From NCBI GenBank assembly GCA_016784735.1, contig JADHUC010000066.1, forward strand, positions 1 to 42,522: a stretch of 42,522 bases of DNA, written 5' to 3'. The position numbers and the translations under genes are program-made. The notes below the pieces were generated by a model. That model made no database searches. It was given only the letters and a program-made list of their open reading frames with translations, and had not been told where the DNA came from. Positions within the stretch are counted from its first letter, which is position 1, and every line of letters starts with the position of its first letter. Of the stretch, positions 1 to 8,617 are shown piece by piece. Origin of the DNA: Pirellulaceae bacterium (GTDB lineage: Bacteria; Planctomycetota; Planctomycetia; Pirellulales; Pirellulaceae).

Positions 1-544
1 TCGAGGCGACGACGGTGACCAACTTGCCGTGGCTGTTGTACCCTTCGAGCAGACCATCGCCGCGGTTGTTGGCGGCGGCGGCGAGCACGCGTTTGCCGCC
101 CTTGTTGTGGATTTCCAGCAGGCCGTCGCCGCGGTGATTCACGCCGACAATGGTCACCAATTTGCCGTTGCTGTTGTACGCCTCGACCAGCCCATCGCCA
201 CGGTTGCTGGCCGCGGCGGCGAATACACGCCTGCCGTCGTTGTTGGAGATCTCCAGCAGCCCGTCACCGCGGTGATTGCTCGTGAGCACACTCGCACGCT
301 TCCCGCGATTGTTGAACGTCTCGATCCACCCCTCACCGGACGAACCGGCGCCAATCTTCACCAGACATTCACCGGTCTGGTTGACGATTTCGATGCCACG
401 AACTCGCAATACGTCTTTCGCGCCGTTGTGCACGGCACCCATCGTTACGACGCAAAGAAGTGCGGCTCCCAGCCCCATCGCAGCCAGACGCCAACGGCGA
501 TAGGAAGACTCCAGTTGCAGAACTCGTTGTTCGATACTCTTCAT
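1..544 (-). CDS. Repeat protein with 23-residue RGDGLLE-type units, 3' end outside window
   Basis: The frame reads leftward from ATG at 544 and is open to the window edge (181 codons seen). An AGAGGAAC ribosome site lies just upstream. The N-terminus (MKSIEQRVLQLESSYRRWRL) looks like a short coiled coil. A hydrophobic segment follows (AAMGLGAALLCVVTMGAV), which is a membrane anchor or uncleaved signal. From about residue 65 the protein is a tandem of 23-residue units of the form RGDGLLE-x2-N-x2-G-[KR]-x-V. Two unit types alternate: one ends in AAAA after V, the other in VTIVG or VTVVA. The gapless periodic Gly/Asn/Val pattern suggests a beta-solenoid stalk or adhesin outside the cytoplasm. 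Similar coiled-coil plus NxxG-repeat proteins are known to me from planctomycetes, but I cannot name the family. Function is unknown. That this is the true reading frame is well supported by the repeats and the start context. Confidence 0.75.
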   Translation of the reverse strand, partial: MKSIEQRVLQLESSYRRWRLAAMGLGAALLCVVTMGAVHNGAKDVLRVRGIEIVNQTGECLVKIGAGSSGEGWIETFNNRGKRASVLTSNHRGDGLLEISNNDGRRVFAAAASNRGDGLVEAYNSNGKLVTIVGVNHRGDGLLEIHNKGGKRVLAAAANNRGDGLLEGYNSHGKLVTVVAS

Positions 545-718
545 CTTGCCGTTCCTCTTGATTGGTGGTCGAATGTGGATGCCCAATAGATGCATACCGT
601 GCGGACTGCCGCTGCATGCAATCATATTGTACTCACAAAGACGGCTGCGGCCAATCTGATCCCATAGCTGTTGGATGGCCCAGAGGATGCACAGTTTTTC
701 TGCATCTGCCCGGATCGA

Positions 719-871
719 TCAACGGCTGACGGCGATTTCCCTCGTAACCGGGCAATCCACGTCAAGCGAGTTCCACAGATCCCGTTCCGTCGCACGCACG
801 GCTTCCGGTTGATCGGCATAGCTCGTTGCGGAAGAGCAGACAATCAGCAGCAGAAAGACGATTCGTCGCAT
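719..871 (-). CDS. Small secreted protein (50 aa), possibly a truncated gene
   Basis: A short frame with a convincing start: GAGGA lies eight bases before the ATG. It begins with a classic signal peptide, MRRIVFLLLIVCSSATSYA, followed by about 31 mature residues (DQPEAVRATERDLWNSLDVD...). The gene is divergent from the alpha-galactosidase gene at 1057 and sits upstream of, and in the same direction as, the repeat protein that starts at 544. No domain is recognised. The mature part is very short and ends without any structural landmark. It could be a genuine small secreted peptide or the 5' remnant of a longer gene. The longer frame that reaches 1102 has no comparable ribosome site. Confidence 0.45.
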   Translation of the reverse strand: MRRIVFLLLIVCSSATSYADQPEAVRATERDLWNSLDVDCPVTREIAVSR

Positions 872-1056
872 GTTATCAATCCTCGTCATAATCGAGGCAT
901 GAATGGGACTCACCAATACGTTGTACACGCGCAGGTGATCGTGGAGAATATCCTTGGCACCGACACTTGTCATGAAATGCATCCACGACATGGCGCCGTT
1001 CCAATCGTCTACTTTCTCCAGGAGATCTCGCCGAACCATGGCAAAGGAGACAATGG

Positions 1057-3642
1057 ATGAGAGCCCACCACCAGCCAAAACGTGCTTTGCCTCCAATACC
1101 ACTAACGGCTCTCCTTTGTTTGAGCGTCTGCGTGGCTGTGGCGGCCGAGCCGCAAAACGAAGAGTCAGATGAGATTCGCCAGGCCCACCAATGGGCCGAA
1201 GCTGCTTTCGCTAAACCCAGTCCGTTGCCTGGTTCATCGGGAACATCCGAACCCGGGGATGAATTGGTCGTCTTGTTCAAGAGTCACAAGGTGCTCAAGA
1301 ACCGCACGGTCTGGAACACACCACTGAAACTTGGTCAGACGGTCTACGAACAGGGGATCTACATGGATGCCCCGGCGGCGGTGCGAGTGAACTTGGTACG
1401 TCCGGCCGTCGAATTCACCGCCACGGTAGGCATCGACAACAACGCGGACACGCAGCGAATGCCCGATGCCGGCTCTGCGCGCTTTCACGTCGTCGTGGGC
1501 GACAAGCGAGTCTTTACTACGCCCGTGTTGAAGTTGCAAAACGAGCCCATGCGCATACGTGTACCTCTCGATGGCGCGCGCCCGTTCGTCATCGAAGTCG
1601 ACGACGGCGGCAACGGTCGTGGCTGGGATCAGTGCACGTGGGGCGATGCCGCAGTCAAGTTCGACGATGGGTCCGTCCGATGGCTGGACGAGTGCATCGT
1701 CTGCCCGTGGCGCAGGAACCTCTCGACGGCACCCTTTTCCTTCACCTACGGCGGCAAGCCTTCGTGGGAACTTCTGCCCGGCTGGGATTACACGACGGAA
1801 GCAAAGAACGGCGATGACGTCCTGCAGCGGCTCGTCGCTTTCAGAGACCCGAAGACTGGCCTCGTGCTGGAATGTCATTTGACGTGCTACTCCGATGCTG
1901 CAGGCGTCGACTGGGTGTGCCACCTCAGCAATACGGGCACGCAGGACACGCCGATCATCGAGCAGTTCATGCCGCTGGATACTGTTACGTTGTTTGAAAC
2001 CGAGCTTCCCGAGCGATCGGCGACATTGCGCTGGTCCAATGGCGATGGTTGCACCGCCGCATCATTTCTGCCGCACGACGAGGTGCTCCCAAACGCCCTG
2101 CCGCGATCGTTTCAGGCCCGTTCGTCGGACACTTCGTGTTTTCCCTTCTTCAACCTCATGGGACCGCGCGCCGGTTGGATTCTGGCTGTGGGTTGGACGG
2201 GCGGCTGGATGGCTGATTTCCTGCATGATGCCGACGGCCGTGTGGCGGTTCGTGCGGGAATGCAGAGCACGCATTTCCGCCTTCGACTCGGCGAACGTGT
2301 ACGTACGCCGCGAATCCTACTGATGCGCTATCACGGCGACGAGATGATCGACGGTCATAACCGCTTTCGACGGTTGATGCTCGACCACTACGTCCAGCGT
2401 CGTGACGGCAAACCCGCCGAGCCGCCCGTGGCCTCGAACAGCACTGCCGGCCTGTGGGTTCGAGCCCAACGTGACAAGCGGCCGTTGGGAACACTCACCG
2501 AGCAAACCGAACTGGCGGCAATTCCGCGAATCGCCAAACTCGGCTGCGAAGCCTACTGGATGGATGCTTATTGGTTCCCGCAGCCGTGGGGCACGAACGG
2601 CGGTAACTGGTTTCCTCGTCCCGATGATTTCCCACGCGGGCTGCGTCCCTTGAGCGACGCCGCTCACGCGGCGGGCATGAAGTTCGTGCTCTGGTTCGCC
2701 CCGTTCTTCGTGCGCGACGGCACGAAGTGGGCATTGGACCTGCCGCAGTACGTCCACGGCGGTGGGCAAGGCCGGGGCGGGGTCTGGAAGGTGGCCGACC
2801 CGGAGGCCCGCCAATACCTGATCGACTTTCTCTCGCAGCGAATCGACGACTGGGACATCGACATCTACCGCGAGGACTTCGGCATCGGCGCGCCGCCGGA
2901 GGAAGGTCCGGATCGGGTAGGCATTGCCGAGATGCGGCATGTCGAGGGTTTCTATGAGATCTGGTCCGAACTGCTGCGGCGCCATCCCGGCCTGCTGATC
3001 GACAATTGCTGTGGCGGCGGCCGGCGGATCGACTTGGAGACCAGCAAGCTGGCCTTCACGCTTTGGCGGAGTGACTACAACGACGTCGGCCAGGGTCTCA
3101 AGGGTCCGGAAAACTGGCCGCGGATGGCGCTGGGAGACCAAGTGATGGTGACCGGTCTGTCGCTGTACCTCCCCTTTCACACAGGACCCATCTGGGACAC
3201 ACGTCCGTACTGCTTCCGCAGCGCCATGACCTCCGGGATCGTTCTGTACAACGACCTGGATCGAGACGAATGGTCCGACGAACTGGCCCGGCAGGCGATC
3301 GCCGAACTGCAGGAGTTGCGACCGCTGTTCCAAGGCGACATCTATCCGTTGCTGCCGCTGACTACCAGTCAGGCCGACTGGTACGCCTATCAACTCGACC
3401 GCCCGGATCTTGGCAGAGGCTGCGTCTTCTTCTTTCGCCGCCCCGATTGCACGCAATCCGCCCGTGAGGTTCAGCTTCGCCATATCGACATCGAGGCGAC
3501 CTACTTGATCAGCGTCACCGGCGAGACGTACGACATGGCCAAGCCCAAAGAGGTACGTGGCAGTGAACTGCTGCGACCTACCATCCAGATCGAGAAGCAA
3601 CCTGGATCGGCACTGCTTCGTTATCACCGACTATCGCGTTAA
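1057..3642 (+). CDS. Secreted GH36-like alpha-galactosidase with N-terminal NPCBM domain
   Basis: The 861-residue protein begins with a signal peptide (about residues 1-30, ending CVAVAA). Residues about 66-210 look like an NPCBM carbohydrate-binding module (KxGQTVYEQGIYMDAP, then a beta-rich stretch ending DDGSVRWLDE). A beta-sandwich linker follows, and from about 465 comes a clan GH-D barrel. The barrel shows WMDAYWFPQPWG and FPRGLRPLSDAAHAAGMKF, the classic GH36 order. It then has DIYREDFG, where Asp607 is the candidate nucleophile, and DNCCGGGRRIDLE followed by LWRSDYND, where Asp673 is the candidate acid/base. In characterised GH36 enzymes the nucleophile motif reads KWD; here it is RED, so substrate may differ. 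The expected reaction is hydrolysis of terminal alpha-galactosides in the periplasm or outside the cell. AAAGGAG precedes the start. The 3' end overlaps the convergent DUF1080 gene by 12 bases. Confidence 0.85.
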   Translation: MRAHHQPKRALPPIPLTALLCLSVCVAVAAEPQNEESDEIRQAHQWAEAAFAKPSPLPGSSGTSEPGDELVVLFKSHKVLKNRTVWNTPLKLGQTVYEQGIYMDAPAAVRVNLVRPAVEFTATVGIDNNADTQRMPDAGSARFHVVVGDKRVFTTPVLKLQNEPMRIRVPLDGARPFVIEVDDGGNGRGWDQCTWGDAAVKFDDGSVRWLDECIVCPWRRNLSTAPFSFTYGGKPSWELLPGWDYTTEAKNGDDVLQRLVAFRDPKTGLVLECHLTCYSDAAGVDWVCHLSNTGTQDTPIIEQFMPLDTVTLFETELPERSATLRWSNGDGCTAASFLPHDEVLPNALPRSFQARSSDTSCFPFFNLMGPRAGWILAVGWTGGWMADFLHDADGRVAVRAGMQSTHFRLRLGERVRTPRILLMRYHGDEMIDGHNRFRRLMLDHYVQRRDGKPAEPPVASNSTAGLWVRAQRDKRPLGTLTEQTELAAIPRIAKLGCEAYWMDAYWFPQPWGTNGGNWFPRPDDFPRGLRPLSDAAHAAGMKFVLWFAPFFVRDGTKWALDLPQYVHGGGQGRGGVWKVADPEARQYLIDFLSQRIDDWDIDIYREDFGIGAPPEEGPDRVGIAEMRHVEGFYEIWSELLRRHPGLLIDNCCGGGRRIDLETSKLAFTLWRSDYNDVGQGLKGPENWPRMALGDQVMVTGLSLYLPFHTGPIWDTRPYCFRSAMTSGIVLYNDLDRDEWSDELARQAIAELQELRPLFQGDIYPLLPLTTSQADWYAYQLDRPDLGRGCVFFFRRPDCTQSAREVQLRHIDIEATYLISVTGETYDMAKPKEVRGSELLRPTIQIEKQPGSALLRYHRLSR

Positions 3643-4971
3643 CAGCCGTTTGATGGCGATATTGCGGAACATCACTGGGTCTCGATGCCCGGCGAAGCCG
3701 AAATGTCCGCTCGTGCGATCTTTTCCCGGATGGGGGCGATCGCCCATGTATTCGGTGATTTGGCTCACATCCGCATCCACGATGACTGTGCCGTTCAGTT
3801 CGACGGTAATGGTCGAGCCCCGCACGGTCACCTCTTGATAGTTCCACTGCCCTACCGGCCGCAGGTATCCGCGATGGGCGGGAACCATGCCGTATATCGA
3901 ACCGTGAAACTGTCGCGGATCGAGTTTGGCGTACTTCTCGGCCGTATCATCAATCACCTGCAACTCGGTCATGCCGTCGTACGAGGCCCGTCCTTCTCCG
4001 GGGTAGCGAATCGCAAGTCCATTATTGCCGCCTGGGGGCAACTTGAATTCCAACCGCACCACGAAGTCCTCGTACTGCTCTTCGGTGAACAAGACGCCGC
4101 CCTTTCCAGGTTGGCAGACAATCGAGCCATCACGGACTTCGTAGTTCTCCACGGCCCCGGTCCAGCCGGTCAGATCACTGCCGTTGAAAATCGGCTGGAA
4201 TCCCTGTGCCGTGTCATCGCCACGCAGTCGTCGATTCGCCTGGTCGGCTGGTATTTCCCGCAGGTTGATATTGCGCCAACGGATCTCACCGCCGTGCGTC
4301 TGCAAGTGAATCGGACCCTTCGGCCGTAACGGAGTGAGACGTTCACGGTCCCAGTAGTTTTCCATGATCGCGTTGTCAACAACCAGCTTGTCGTTCAACA
4401 GCACGGTCGTACGGCTACCGATTTGGGTGATGCGAAACTGATTCCATTCCCCGAACGGTTTGTCGGCCAGGACCGACGGCAGTTGGCCGGGCGCGTCGGC
4501 GCCATTGTTGTGCAGTCCCCCTGAGCCTTTGTCCGCGCCGCGATCCCATTTGCCGCCGGCTTCGGTGTAGTCCCAGATCTGGACTTGCGGCGTGCCGCGC
4601 AGATAGATACCGCTGTCGGCTTTGGCCACCGTCTTGTACTCGAGGTGAAATTCGATGTCCCCGAATTCGTCTTGAGTAGTGGCGTATGGACCGTGGCCGT
4701 CATTCACCAGTTCGCCGTCTTCCACCCGCCAATGCGCCAGAAAATCCTCTTGTTGCGTGGCGATCGCTTGTTCGCGTTCTTCCGGCGGCGCCTTCGCGGT
4801 CTGGTGTGGATTGTCGCCATGCCACCCATCCAGGCTCTTGCCATCAAACAACGCTCGAAAACCTCCGGGAGGATTCGGTTCGCCCGCCCGCAGGACACCA
4901 GCAAAGAAGAACCCGCCGAGCACCAGCAGGGTTGCGAAACGATGGGGGATACTTGTCGGCGTTAATCTCAT
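3631..4971 (-). CDS. Secreted protein with two DUF1080 (3-keto-disaccharide hydrolase) domains
   Basis: The 446-residue protein has a signal peptide (about 1-29, ending GVLRA). Two concanavalin-like DUF1080 domains follow, at about 35-240 (FRALFDGKSLDGWHGDNP ... HTHGGEIRWRNI) and 255-445 (FQPIFNGSDLTGWTG ... GHFGFAGHRDPVMFRNIAI). Both show the family landmarks: FDGKSLDGW/FNGSDLTGW at the start, SGIYLRG or GLAIRYPG in the middle, and the closing I-x-FRNI/WRNI strand. The family (PF06439) is hugely expanded in planctomycetes and includes enzymes that cleave 3-keto-glycosides. The tandem copies are only distantly alike, so this is an old duplication. The gene lies 73 bases downstream of the LamG gene on the same strand, probably one operon, with GAGG before the ATG. 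Its stop lies inside the end of the convergent alpha-galactosidase gene. Confidence 0.85.
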   Translation of the reverse strand: MRLTPTSIPHRFATLLVLGGFFFAGVLRAGEPNPPGGFRALFDGKSLDGWHGDNPHQTAKAPPEEREQAIATQQEDFLAHWRVEDGELVNDGHGPYATTQDEFGDIEFHLEYKTVAKADSGIYLRGTPQVQIWDYTEAGGKWDRGADKGSGGLHNNGADAPGQLPSVLADKPFGEWNQFRITQIGSRTTVLLNDKLVVDNAIMENYWDRERLTPLRPKGPIHLQTHGGEIRWRNINLREIPADQANRRLRGDDTAQGFQPIFNGSDLTGWTGAVENYEVRDGSIVCQPGKGGVLFTEEQYEDFVVRLEFKLPPGGNNGLAIRYPGEGRASYDGMTELQVIDDTAEKYAKLDPRQFHGSIYGMVPAHRGYLRPVGQWNYQEVTVRGSTITVELNGTVIVDADVSQITEYMGDRPHPGKDRTSGHFGFAGHRDPVMFRNIAIKRLLTR

Positions 4972-5044
4972 AGTTTGGACCTCAGGGGTGTGCCGACGCT
5001 GTGCGCGCCGTTGTTAGGAGTGGGTGGAGCCGATTGGTCGGCCG

Positions 5045-8000
5045 TCATTTGGTGGCAGTGACTCGCATGTAAGCGTCCGCGGTCAAGCCCGAGGCAAGCT
5101 CCCGGACATGAATGCGCCACAGCCCGGGCACGTCGTTGGGTGCGATGGTCGCAGCGAGCTGGACCACGCCATCTTTGGCGCCGTAGTAACCGCTGAACTC
5201 GGCGGCCTTGCCGGAGGGGTCAATCAGATCGATCTTCACTGGCACGATGGCGTCCATGGGCTGGCCGTCGTCGCCAACAATGGCGATCTTGATGTCGACC
5301 CGATCGCCGGCGGCGGCGGCTTCGGGCACGCTGATCTGTACCCGGTCAATGGCCTGGTCGGTGACCATGAACACTCGGCCCTCGCAAGGCCCGAAACGCT
5401 CGGCGATCGTGGTGGAGCCCTCGCCGGAGCGGGCGGTCACCTCGCGGTTGGACAGCAGGTTGTACACATGCGCGCCGGGATGGCGGATGCTCAGTTCCGC
5501 TTCGGTGGGCAACCCGTTTTCCATGACCAGCCCGTGATGGCCTACATAGTCACCGAACTCGCGCAGATCGTTGACCGCGAACAGGTAGTCGGTCGATCCG
5601 TAGCTACGCACGCGGGTAATGACGTCTGGCGTCGAGCTTTCGGCGTAGCGTTGATACGTTGCGTCAAGTTCCGATCGCAGTTTGGCTGCGGCTGCAATGT
5701 TATTGCTGCGCGCCTGGTCCGCCTCGCGCGGTCGAACCTGAGTGGGCAGCAAGATGTCGGGCTTGACGACTGGACACAGATTCTCGTCGCCCACGATGAT
5801 GCCGCCTGCCTTCTGGAAGGCCTGCGCAGCCGTCACCACGGACTGGGGCAACACGTCGCAGGCGGGCATGACCAGAATCTTAAAGTCGGCCAGGCCCTCT
5901 TGCTGGATGGTCTCCTCGTAGATCACACGCGGCTGGAGTCCTGCGTAGCGCAGGATCAGGTAAGCGTCACCCTCCCAACCGCCGTTCCAGCCATACGTGC
6001 CCCGCCGCGCGAACATCTGCGAGGCGAAGCTCTCCAGGAAAGCCACGTCGGACTTTCGGTCGGGTATCTGCATCAGTGTGGGACCGAGCGGCCGGACCAC
6101 CGTGTTGACCAATCGCTTGAGTTCCCACTTGGTTTCCGGGTTGGTGTATCGGTAGGCTCCGTGCTTGTCTTCCAGCGGCACCAGCGAGCCCCAGCCGTGA
6201 TACATAATGCCCTGGATCGGACGTGATATCTTGCTCCACAGCGCCTCGCGCAGATGCATGGGGGCGATGGTAACAAAGCGCGCGTCGGGGATCTCGCGTT
6301 CCCAAGCGGCCCGGTAACGCCCCGAGGCATCCACCGAGCCGGTGCCCGACGGGCGCACGTCCTGGTCGGCAAAGTCGCCGGTCTGGGCGCTCGCTTCCTC
6401 GCCGGGTTCGGGCGCGGTCTGGCTTCGGTACCAGATGATCTGGGTCATTTTCATGACCTGCTGGTCGCCGCGCGTGGCCCCGCCTGCCATGCAAAACAGC
6501 TCGTCGCTACACAGGCCGATGCGGATCGGGTCCGGGTACGAGTAGGTCCAGTGGGACAGGTAATCCACGTCGCCGCCGTTGCCGTAGACGCTGGCCACGC
6601 GCACGGCCGGATCGTGGAAGGTCCAGAAGTCATCGTTGCCGCCCGACTTGAGCCCTTCGTGCAAGGCCGAGTGCATGGCGTTCCAGCCATCGCCCTCTTT
6701 CCAGAACCACTTGTAGTACACGTACAGCGGGTAGTCGTCCGGGATGACGCGGTCGGCCGGGAAGTCGGGTATGGCCTGGTATCGCGTACCTCGCTGCGTC
6801 TGGACTCCGTCTGGGATGTCATCCAGTCCCGTCGCAACCTTGAACGCTTCACGATCGTGGGCGTGGTAGCAGGGGCGAGTGTGGCCGCGCACCTCGGTGT
6901 GCACCATTGCGGCCTGCATGGCGGGATGGCTGCCGTATGCCTTGGAGACGGAAGCCCCCACGTTGTAGCAAAACTTCGACATCTCCGGGAACAGGCCGCA
7001 CACATCGTCGTCCAGGTGCTTGCCATCGGCTGCGACGCGACGCAGTTCCTCTTTGCTGTTTGCCCAGCGGCCCGGCGAAAGGCCCGAGACTACGCCAATG
7101 CCATTCGCCAGAGCTTTGTCCAACGAAGCGATGGCCTTTTCCATGCCCTCTTCCGTTGCCGGCTCGGTCGGTTCGCCCGCCTCCCAGATCTTGCCAAAGT
7201 CCGCGCCGATGCCCAGCGAGTGCGTAAAGCCCAATTCGGTCAGCCAGTCCATCTGGCCCAGCGATCCGCCCCACATGACCACGGGCATGGTATGCGGCAG
7301 CGGGCGAGGGACGATGGTGATTTCGAATTCCTGGGTGCTGCGGAAGGGATTCTCGCCGGCAATCTCGATGGTTGCTGCCAGACGGTAGACGTCCGGGCGC
7401 AGTCTGGTGTCTATGTCCAAGTCGATGATATGCCGCTGGCCCGGTCCCAGATCGGGTATCGGCTGCGCAGGTTGTGGCACGCCTCCGAACAGGAAAGCGG
7501 CCTTTGCCCCGCTGATCACTTCACGCCGTTTGTTGATGACGGCGAAGCTGACGGTGGCATCCTCTTCCATGCGCACAAAGACGCGGCGCAGCGAGGCGGG
7601 CTCGAAGGCCGCGGAACTGAACTCGAGCACGCCTTTCGAGATGCGTACCTGGTCGATGTAGCCGGGGAAACCGTGATAGAGGCTGCCCACGCGGTCGCCG
7701 AGAGTCAGGTTCTTGACGCCGGATGCAACCGCTCCGTATTCAGGCCGGTCATCACCACCCTGGACGGTGCCGTTGATGTAGAAGCGGCCGGAACCCTTGC
7801 CGTCGTACGTAAAGGCGATGTGGTACCAGACGTCCGGTTCGAAGACGTACTGGTTGGAGGTCCAGGTCGGGTGCTCGCCAGCCATGCCCAGCAGCATGCG
7901 CAACCGCCGCCCCGCCCCGCTGTCGCCGCTAAGGATGAGCTGCATCCCCGATTCATCCACATAGCGGTTGTCGAGCAGGAAGCTGTCCGGGTAGCCTTCG

Positions 8001-8371
8001 ATCTGCGGCTTGGGCTTGATCCACATTTCTACGGTGAAGGCACCCTTGGGCGTCAGCTCCGGCACGGCTTTGGTCCGAGCTTGATGCGCCGTGTCCTCAT
8101 CCGGCCATCCTCGCCAGGACTCCAAGCAGCCGCCGAAACGGCCCTCGGCCACAACCTTCGCGCCATTAAGCGTCAAGTCATGCCCGTTGCCCGAGCTGTC
8201 CTCCAGCTCCGCCCCTTCATCGAAGTTCCACAATCCGACGACATGGTCGCCCGTAGCATCCTCGCCGGCGTAAGGAGTGTTCCAGGGTTCGGCCAGTTGA
8301 ACCTCGTCCTGCGACCACGCCAAGCCGCACAGGAACGGCGTTATCACGACCGCCATCAATGCTCGTCTCAC
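5045..8371 (-). CDS. Large secreted LamG / glycoside-hydrolase-like protein
   Basis: I place the start at GTG 8371 (1,108 residues) because GAAGGAG precedes it at good distance and the product then opens with a compact signal peptide (MRRALMAVVITPFLCGLAWS). The in-frame ATG at 8443 would put 24 polar residues ahead of that signal. Residues about 41-260 form a LamG/concanavalin-type domain: VVGLWNFDEG, DSSGNGHDL, FTVEMWIKP and YIDQVRISKG are its usual landmarks. A beta-sandwich follows, then from about 345 a barrel-like region (VMWGGSLGQMDWLTELGFTH). Around 830-870 comes a glutamine-amidotransferase-like fold (FKILVMPACDVL ... GGIIVGDE), as seen in GH42-type beta-galactosidases. The end is beta-rich. 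This suggests a secreted glycosidase, but I cannot assign a family or catalytic residues. It is the first gene of an operon with the DUF1080 gene. Confidence 0.8.
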   Translation of the reverse strand: MRRALMAVVITPFLCGLAWSQDEVQLAEPWNTPYAGEDATGDHVVGLWNFDEGAELEDSSGNGHDLTLNGAKVVAEGRFGGCLESWRGWPDEDTAHQARTKAVPELTPKGAFTVEMWIKPKPQIEGYPDSFLLDNRYVDESGMQLILSGDSGAGRRLRMLLGMAGEHPTWTSNQYVFEPDVWYHIAFTYDGKGSGRFYINGTVQGGDDRPEYGAVASGVKNLTLGDRVGSLYHGFPGYIDQVRISKGVLEFSSAAFEPASLRRVFVRMEEDATVSFAVINKRREVISGAKAAFLFGGVPQPAQPIPDLGPGQRHIIDLDIDTRLRPDVYRLAATIEIAGENPFRSTQEFEITIVPRPLPHTMPVVMWGGSLGQMDWLTELGFTHSLGIGADFGKIWEAGEPTEPATEEGMEKAIASLDKALANGIGVVSGLSPGRWANSKEELRRVAADGKHLDDDVCGLFPEMSKFCYNVGASVSKAYGSHPAMQAAMVHTEVRGHTRPCYHAHDREAFKVATGLDDIPDGVQTQRGTRYQAIPDFPADRVIPDDYPLYVYYKWFWKEGDGWNAMHSALHEGLKSGGNDDFWTFHDPAVRVASVYGNGGDVDYLSHWTYSYPDPIRIGLCSDELFCMAGGATRGDQQVMKMTQIIWYRSQTAPEPGEEASAQTGDFADQDVRPSGTGSVDASGRYRAAWEREIPDARFVTIAPMHLREALWSKISRPIQGIMYHGWGSLVPLEDKHGAYRYTNPETKWELKRLVNTVVRPLGPTLMQIPDRKSDVAFLESFASQMFARRGTYGWNGGWEGDAYLILRYAGLQPRVIYEETIQQEGLADFKILVMPACDVLPQSVVTAAQAFQKAGGIIVGDENLCPVVKPDILLPTQVRPREADQARSNNIAAAAKLRSELDATYQRYAESSTPDVITRVRSYGSTDYLFAVNDLREFGDYVGHHGLVMENGLPTEAELSIRHPGAHVYNLLSNREVTARSGEGSTTIAERFGPCEGRVFMVTDQAIDRVQISVPEAAAAGDRVDIKIAIVGDDGQPMDAIVPVKIDLIDPSGKAAEFSGYYGAKDGVVQLAATIAPNDVPGLWRIHVRELASGLTADAYMRVTATK

Positions 8372-8617
8372 GAGAGATTCTCCTTCAGAAATGCAAGTAA
8401 ACGTTGCCCGATCCGTTGCTGCCCACGCTCGTCGGCTATTCATCCGGTCCGAATTGCCGACGACTCACTTAAGATGATACAGCACTGGCAATCCGGTCAC
8501 CATCCATTGGGCACAGCAGAACGTCCTGCCACGTAGCGTCGGGGAATCGTGATGCTTAGAATACCATCACTTGCGAACGCCCCATCCAAAACGATCCTAC
8601 AACGAAAGCCAAGCACG

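Noticed and set aside
29..589. 186-codon + strand frame
   Set aside because: The opposite strand has a better start, a membrane segment and regular 23-residue repeats; the + frame is their shadow.
5024..6226. 400-codon + strand frame
   Set aside because: Antisense to the same LamG gene, with no domain and no ribosome site.
6254..8536. 760-codon open frame on the + strand
   Set aside because: It lies wholly opposite the LamG protein gene, whose domains are recognisable; the + frame shows only composition-driven sequence and no domain.
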